Positions 5,458 through 8,666 of a stretch of 8,666 bases of DNA are shown piece after piece. Under the pieces are notes generated by a model. It worked only from the letters and a program-made list of their open reading frames with translations, searched no databases and had not been told where the DNA came from. This DNA is from Balneolaceae bacterium. Lineage in GTDB: Bacteria > Bacteroidota > Rhodothermia > Balneolales > Balneolaceae. Positions within the stretch are counted from its first letter, which is position 1. Every line of letters starts with the position of its first letter. The DNA is taken from positions 1 to 8,666 of the forward strand of contig SLKH01000182.1 of NCBI GenBank assembly GCA_007134665.1, in the 5' to 3' direction. The position numbers and the translations under genes are program-made.

Positions 5458-7356
5458 TCAGGTACTCTCCATATTTTTAATCTCTTCAACCACAGAGGGG
5501 TCGAGAAGAGTGGAAGTATCACCGATATTTTCAAGGTCGTTTGCTGCAATTTTTCTGAGAATACGCCGCATAATTTTGCCCGACCGTGTTTTGGGAAGCC
5601 CGGGTACTACCTGCAATTTATCCGGTTTGGCAATCGGGCCGATGATTTTTGTAACCAGATCGTTGATCTCCTTTTTAAACTCTTCCATATTAGCAGGTTT
5701 TTTTTCACAAATCATAAATGCATATATCCCCTGCCCTTTTACATCATGAGGATAACCGACCACTGCCGTCTCAATAACATTACTGTGTTCATCAATTGCA
5801 TTTTCGATTTCAGCAGTTCCCAGCCTGTGTCCGGATACATTCAGAACATCATCCACCCTGCCGGTAATACGGTAAAAACCACTTTCATCGCGCCGGCAAC
5901 CGTCTCCGGTAAAATAATAGCCTTTATAGGCACTCATATAGGTCTCAAGGTAGCGTTCATGATCCCCCCAAATTGTTCGTGCAATTGATGGCCAGGGATG
6001 TTTAATACAGAGGTTCCCCTGCACATCATTCCCAGCAATTTCATTTCCTTCTTGATCCATTAACACTGGTTCAACCCCGGGTAATGGCAATGTCGCAAAA
6101 CCGGGTTTCCCTGGAGTCACACCCGCGAGCGAGGAGATCATGATTCCACCGGTTTCGGTCTGCCACCAGGTGTCAACTATCGGGCAATTCCCTCTCCCGA
6201 TATTTTTGTGATACCAGTGCCAGGCTTCTTCGTTTATCGGTTCACCGACAGAGCCAAGAACTTTCAGTGAACTCAAATCGTATTTTTGTACATATTTTAA
6301 ATCGGCCTTCATCAATGCCCGGATCGCAGTCGGGGCAGTATAAAAATGAGTGACATTATATTTTTCAACAACCTCCCAGAATCTTCCGGGATCAGGATAG
6401 GTCGGTGTACCTTCAAATATAATCCCTGTTGCCCCATTGAAGAGCGGACCATAAATGATATACGAGTGCCCGGTGATCCATCCGGCATCAGCAGTACACC
6501 AATACACATCATTTTCCTTCACCTGAAATACATTCCGGAATGAATAGCTGGTGTAAACCATATATCCACCACACGTATGAAGTACACCTTTTGGTTTTCC
6601 GGTTGATCCGGATGTGTATAAAATAAATAGGGGATCTTCGGCGTCCATCTCCACAGCTTCATGCTTTTTTGATGCGTTCCGGATCAACAGATGCCACCAC
6701 TCATCTCTGCCTTCCACCCAATTGACTTCTCGGTTTGTTCGCTGACATACAATAACACTATTTACTGTCGGGCAATTTTCAAGTGCCTCATCCGAAATAT
6801 CCTTCAATGGCACGTGTTTGTCACCCCTTCTGAGGCCGTCATTGGTAATGAGCATTTTAGCATCACAATCCTGTATCCGTTCAGAAAGTGACTGAGCTGA
6901 AAAACCGGCAAATACAATCGAATGAACAGCACCTATTCGTGCACATGCTAATGCTGCTATCACCAGTTCCGGAGTCATCGCCATGTATATACAAACCCTG
7001 TCTCCTTTCCTGATCCCTTTACTTTCCAATACATTGGAAAAACGACAAACATCTTCATGAAGCTGCCGGTAAGTAATTGTTCGCCTGAAACTGTCAGGAT
7101 GATTTGGTTCAAAAATAAATGCTGTTTTACTGCCAATATTATTCAGATGACGATCCAATGCATTTTCGGTAACATTGAGCTTTCCGCCCTCAAACCATTT
7201 AATATCACCTTTTTCAAATCCACCGCTTTGTACTTTTTTCCACCGTTTTCTCCAGTAAAAAGTACCCGCTTCATGTTCCCAAAAGTCCGCACGATGTTTT
7301 TGTGATTCTTTGTAAATATTCTTGTACTGATCAAATGATTTGATATTCAGCCACAT
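5458..7356 (-). CDS. acs: Acetyl-coenzyme A synthetase (AMP-forming acetate-CoA ligase)
   Basis: This 632-residue enzyme activates acetate with ATP to acetyl-AMP and then forms acetyl-CoA, in the cytoplasm. Length is close to the usual 640-650. Landmarks in order: an N-terminal acetyl-CoA-synthetase segment with FWEHEA and FEGGKLNV; the phosphate loop YTSGSTGKPKG (247-257); GSVGEPI (368-374); DTWWQTETG (395-403), whose Trp narrows the acyl pocket to acetate; the ATP-ribose Asp in TGD (483-485); the hinge region GRVDDVLNVSGHRLG (499-513); and the C-terminal PKTRSGKIMRR (588-598). Lys594 there is the adenylation-step lysine, which acetylation (Pat/CobB type) silences in well-studied homologues. 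The gene stands alone, facing the ald operon, with the sigma-factor gene upstream behind its own terminator. The ATG at 7356 has no Shine-Dalgarno sequence. Confidence 0.97.
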   Translation of the reverse strand: MWLNIKSFDQYKNIYKESQKHRADFWEHEAGTFYWRKRWKKVQSGGFEKGDIKWFEGGKLNVTENALDRHLNNIGSKTAFIFEPNHPDSFRRTITYRQLHEDVCRFSNVLESKGIRKGDRVCIYMAMTPELVIAALACARIGAVHSIVFAGFSAQSLSERIQDCDAKMLITNDGLRRGDKHVPLKDISDEALENCPTVNSVIVCQRTNREVNWVEGRDEWWHLLIRNASKKHEAVEMDAEDPLFILYTSGSTGKPKGVLHTCGGYMVYTSYSFRNVFQVKENDVYWCTADAGWITGHSYIIYGPLFNGATGIIFEGTPTYPDPGRFWEVVEKYNVTHFYTAPTAIRALMKADLKYVQKYDLSSLKVLGSVGEPINEEAWHWYHKNIGRGNCPIVDTWWQTETGGIMISSLAGVTPGKPGFATLPLPGVEPVLMDQEGNEIAGNDVQGNLCIKHPWPSIARTIWGDHERYLETYMSAYKGYYFTGDGCRRDESGFYRITGRVDDVLNVSGHRLGTAEIENAIDEHSNVIETAVVGYPHDVKGQGIYAFMICEKKPANMEEFKKEINDLVTKIIGPIAKPDKLQVVPGLPKTRSGKIMRRILRKIAANDLENIGDTSTLLDPSVVEEIKNMEST

Positions 7357-7458
7357 AGTCAGATCTGTATTAAGTGTTTAAAGATTATTTATAAAAGCTA
7401 AAAAACTATGAATACCCTTATGTTGGGCTTTTTTATTGCTATTTTCAAGCTTTGATCC

Positions 7459-7487
7459 AAAAAAGTTATTCACTAACAGTGATTAAC
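7459..7487 (-). terminator. Rho-independent terminator of the sigma-factor gene
   Basis: Read on the minus strand, GTTA-A-TCACT pairs with AGTGA-A-TAAC (7465-7474 with 7478-7487) around a 3-base loop with one internal A/A mismatch. Six U follow immediately (7459-7464). It lies 77 bp past the sigma-factor stop and ahead of acs, so it separates the two genes. Confidence 0.75.
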
Positions 7488-7563
7488 GGAATATAGATGA
7501 AATTTTACTTTTAAGATTTACCTGACAGAAATCGTAGAATCAAACATCAGCACCTTATAAACC

Positions 7564-8121
7564 CTATTGCATTGATTTTTTTTTGTAGCACTCATGAAGC
7601 TGACTTGTAATTCTTGATTTTCTTGTCCGAACATTTGCTTCTGAAATATTAAACAGTGCACTTGCTTCTTTGGTTGTTGTATCCGGTTCCTTCATGAAAT
7701 GTGTTATTAAATCTCTCGATTTTTTGTCAAGTTCATCAAGGCACTCTTTGAGTATTTTCTCTCTCTCTTTATCCAGCAGGTTCTCAATTTGCATCGCCGG
7801 CTGAATTGTATCTTCTGCCGAATCCTCTTCATAAAGAAATCGGTGCTGGTGTTTTTTATATCTGAAATATTCATGCCTGCAAGCCTTAATCAGATAACTG
7901 AAAATATATTTTTCCTCTCTGATATTATTTTTTCTAATTTGTTCAAACACATCAAGGAATGCCTGATGAACACATTCCTTGGCCGTTCTGGGATCCGCAC
8001 CCATTACGACCTGAAGATAATCTTCAAGTCGTGGGATAACTTCTTCCAGCAGTTCCCCTGCTCTCGATTCATCACCATCTTGCAAGGCATCCACCAATTC
8101 CGAATAATCGACTCTGGGCAC
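7564..8121 (-). CDS. RNA polymerase sigma factor, sigma-70 family, ECF-like
   Basis: This 185-residue protein has the two-domain layout of small alternative sigma factors that direct RNA polymerase to specific promoters. Region 2 spans about 8-92: helices through LEDYLQVV, an ECVHQAFLDVFEQIRK segment like region 2.2 core binding, and FSYLIKACRHEYFRYKK, where -10 recognition would sit. An acidic linker (98-120) follows. Region 4 spans about 123-178, with a helix-turn-helix in TTTKEASALFNISEANVRTRKSRI for the -35 element. The start is GTG at 8121: an in-frame TAA lies two codons upstream and the first internal ATG would cut into region 2. No anti-sigma gene follows, because a terminator does. 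A divergent predicted lipoprotein gene lies 319 bp away. The subgroup and target genes are unknown. Confidence 0.9.
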   Translation of the reverse strand: MPRVDYSELVDALQDGDESRAGELLEEVIPRLEDYLQVVMGADPRTAKECVHQAFLDVFEQIRKNNIREEKYIFSYLIKACRHEYFRYKKHQHRFLYEEDSAEDTIQPAMQIENLLDKEREKILKECLDELDKKSRDLITHFMKEPDTTTKEASALFNISEANVRTRKSRITSQLHECYKKKSMQ

Positions 8122-8162
8122 AGGTTATCTGATTTGATCTTTTTTTATTTACCGCCTATGAT

Positions 8163-8212
8163 AAGTAAAGAAATGTTACACTACTCGCACAGTTTATTTA
8201 TTTCTTTTACTT
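8163..8212. repeat. Long inverted repeat upstream of the sigma-factor gene
   Basis: AAGTAAAGAAAT (8163-8174) and ATTTCTTTTACTT (8200-8212) are inverted copies differing by one extra base, with a 25-base spacer. The repeat lies 42-91 bp ahead of the GTG start of the sigma gene, where its promoter or leader should be. It could be a paired operator or a leader hairpin. The A/T content makes chance possible. Confidence 0.4.
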
Positions 8213-8369
8213 AAATAGCTGTCTGTAGAACACAAAAAATACTGGTTAACTATATAAACACCTGATAACACTTTCAAATTTTTTAATACCTTATTTTAAA
8301 TATAAAAAGAAAAAATACGGCTTTTCTATATACTTGTAGATTATTAATAATTTTTGACTTAGCTTATTT

Positions 8370-8399
8370 TTGTAACAAACATTATACTCGTTACTCTTG
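8370..8399 (+). promoter_or_regulatory. Possible Bacteroidota-type promoter of the right-edge lipoprotein gene
   Basis: TTG (8370-8372, within TTTTTG) is followed 19 bases later by TACTCTTG (8392-8399), one base from the TANNTTTG -7 consensus known from Bacteroides and Flavobacterium. Transcription would begin near 8405, about 35 nt ahead of the ATG at 8441. The match is reasonable but short motifs recur in AT-rich DNA. Confidence 0.33.
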
Positions 8400-8440
8400 T
8401 AATCAACTTACTGTATAAATTAAATGTTAACGATAAATAA

Positions 8441-8666
8441 ATGAACATAATCATGAATACTTCAATTGACATCAAAAAACGATTATCACCAATTTTCTCT
8501 ATGCTTTTAGCAATAGGTTTAATGGCAGGTTGTGCTTCTGTTACAGATGCAAATATCGATCAGCCCGACGACGCACCGGCCAAAGTAACATCCGTCGACA
8601 ATGAACTGAACGACAAGAATCTCATCAATGACGATTCGATCTGGGACAGCAGTATTGGCGACGACA
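8441..8666 (+). CDS. Predicted lipoprotein, acidic, unrecognised (5' part only)
   Basis: An open frame from ATG at 8441 runs off the right edge without a stop, giving 75 codons. Residues 12-14 (KKR) followed by a hydrophobic stretch to LMAGC make a lipoprotein signal peptide, with Cys31 as the lipidated residue. The -3 position is Met rather than the usual Leu, a mild deviation. Export and membrane anchoring are thus predicted. The mature part is strongly acidic and polar, with many Asp (DQPDDAP, NDDSIWDSS, GDD), like a flexible linker ahead of a folded domain outside the window. An alternative ATG at 8453 would drop four residues. It is divergent from the sigma-factor gene, so it is a candidate target or partner, but that is only positional. 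No Shine-Dalgarno sequence is seen; the bases before ATG are A-rich, as is common in this lineage. Confidence 0.72.
   Translation, partial: MNIIMNTSIDIKKRLSPIFSMLLAIGLMAGCASVTDANIDQPDDAPAKVTSVDNELNDKNLINDDSIWDSSIGDD

Larger units (their letters stand above)
8122..8440. other. 319-bp AT-rich divergent spacer
   Basis: This gene-free stretch separates the leftward sigma-factor gene from the rightward lipoprotein gene and is markedly richer in A and T than its neighbours. It holds a near-perfect inverted repeat (8163-8212) and a possible Bacteroidota-type promoter (8370-8399), listed separately. I see no tRNA, convincing small-RNA terminator or coding frame in it. No promoter of good quality was found for the sigma gene. 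Confidence 0.7.

Noticed and set aside
5435..5749. 104-codon open frame opposite the 3' end of acs
   Set aside because: It begins inside the terminator and runs antisense to conserved acs motifs; no supporting signals.
7415..7434. CCC...GGG hairpin followed by a T-run on the plus strand
   Set aside because: The stem has only three strong pairs and no plus-strand gene lies upstream, so a terminator role is not supported.
8354..8388. TTGACT ... TATACT as a sigma-70 promoter for the lipoprotein gene
   Set aside because: The spacing is 23 bases, too long for a standard promoter; the Bacteroidota-type match nearby has better spacing.

Overview
The window looks like a chromosomal core-gene region from a Bacteroidota-like bacterium, most likely of the Balneolota/Rhodothermota type. 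The reasons are: a partial outer-membrane gene with a secretion signal followed by a carboxypeptidase-regulatory-like domain (the usual N-terminus of TonB-dependent receptors in that group); a long-form alanine dehydrogenase of the type I associate with Bacteroidota; AT-rich spacers; and an almost complete lack of Shine-Dalgarno sequences. The exception is groES, which has a clear one. This placement rests on protein recognition by eye, not on a search.

Layout, left to right. Positions 1-339 (minus) hold the 5' part of a secreted or outer-membrane protein running off the left edge. Its upstream spacer (340-626) carries several short repeats, including a perfect 14-bp palindrome next to a possible promoter, and ends in a strong groEL terminator. 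Positions 627-2632 (minus) hold groES and groEL, the chaperonin operon. rsmA (2845-3627, minus), a 16S rRNA dimethyltransferase, lies upstream in the same direction. Across an 89-bp divergent spacer, the plus strand carries an alanine dehydrogenase (3717-4931), followed 7 bp later by a small unrecognised three-helix membrane protein with a striking histidine cluster (4939-5316). These converge on acetyl-CoA synthetase (acs, 5458-7356, minus), with a hairpin between them. A small sigma-70-family factor (7564-8121, minus, GTG start, own terminator) comes next. A 319-bp AT-rich divergent spacer then leads to the start of a predicted acidic lipoprotein (8441 onward, plus), which runs off the right edge.

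Most genes are housekeeping: protein folding, ribosome maturation, alanine/pyruvate interconversion and acetate activation. The two metabolic genes feed pyruvate and acetyl-CoA but are on opposite strands, so no shared control is visible. No mobile elements, CRISPR arrays, tRNA or rRNA genes were seen. The least ordinary items are the His-rich membrane protein coupled to the alanine dehydrogenase, the apparent loss of the canonical catalytic lysine in that dehydrogenase, the operator-like palindromes in the spacers, and a sigma factor with no anti-sigma gene beside it. I found no convincing undescribed multi-gene system.
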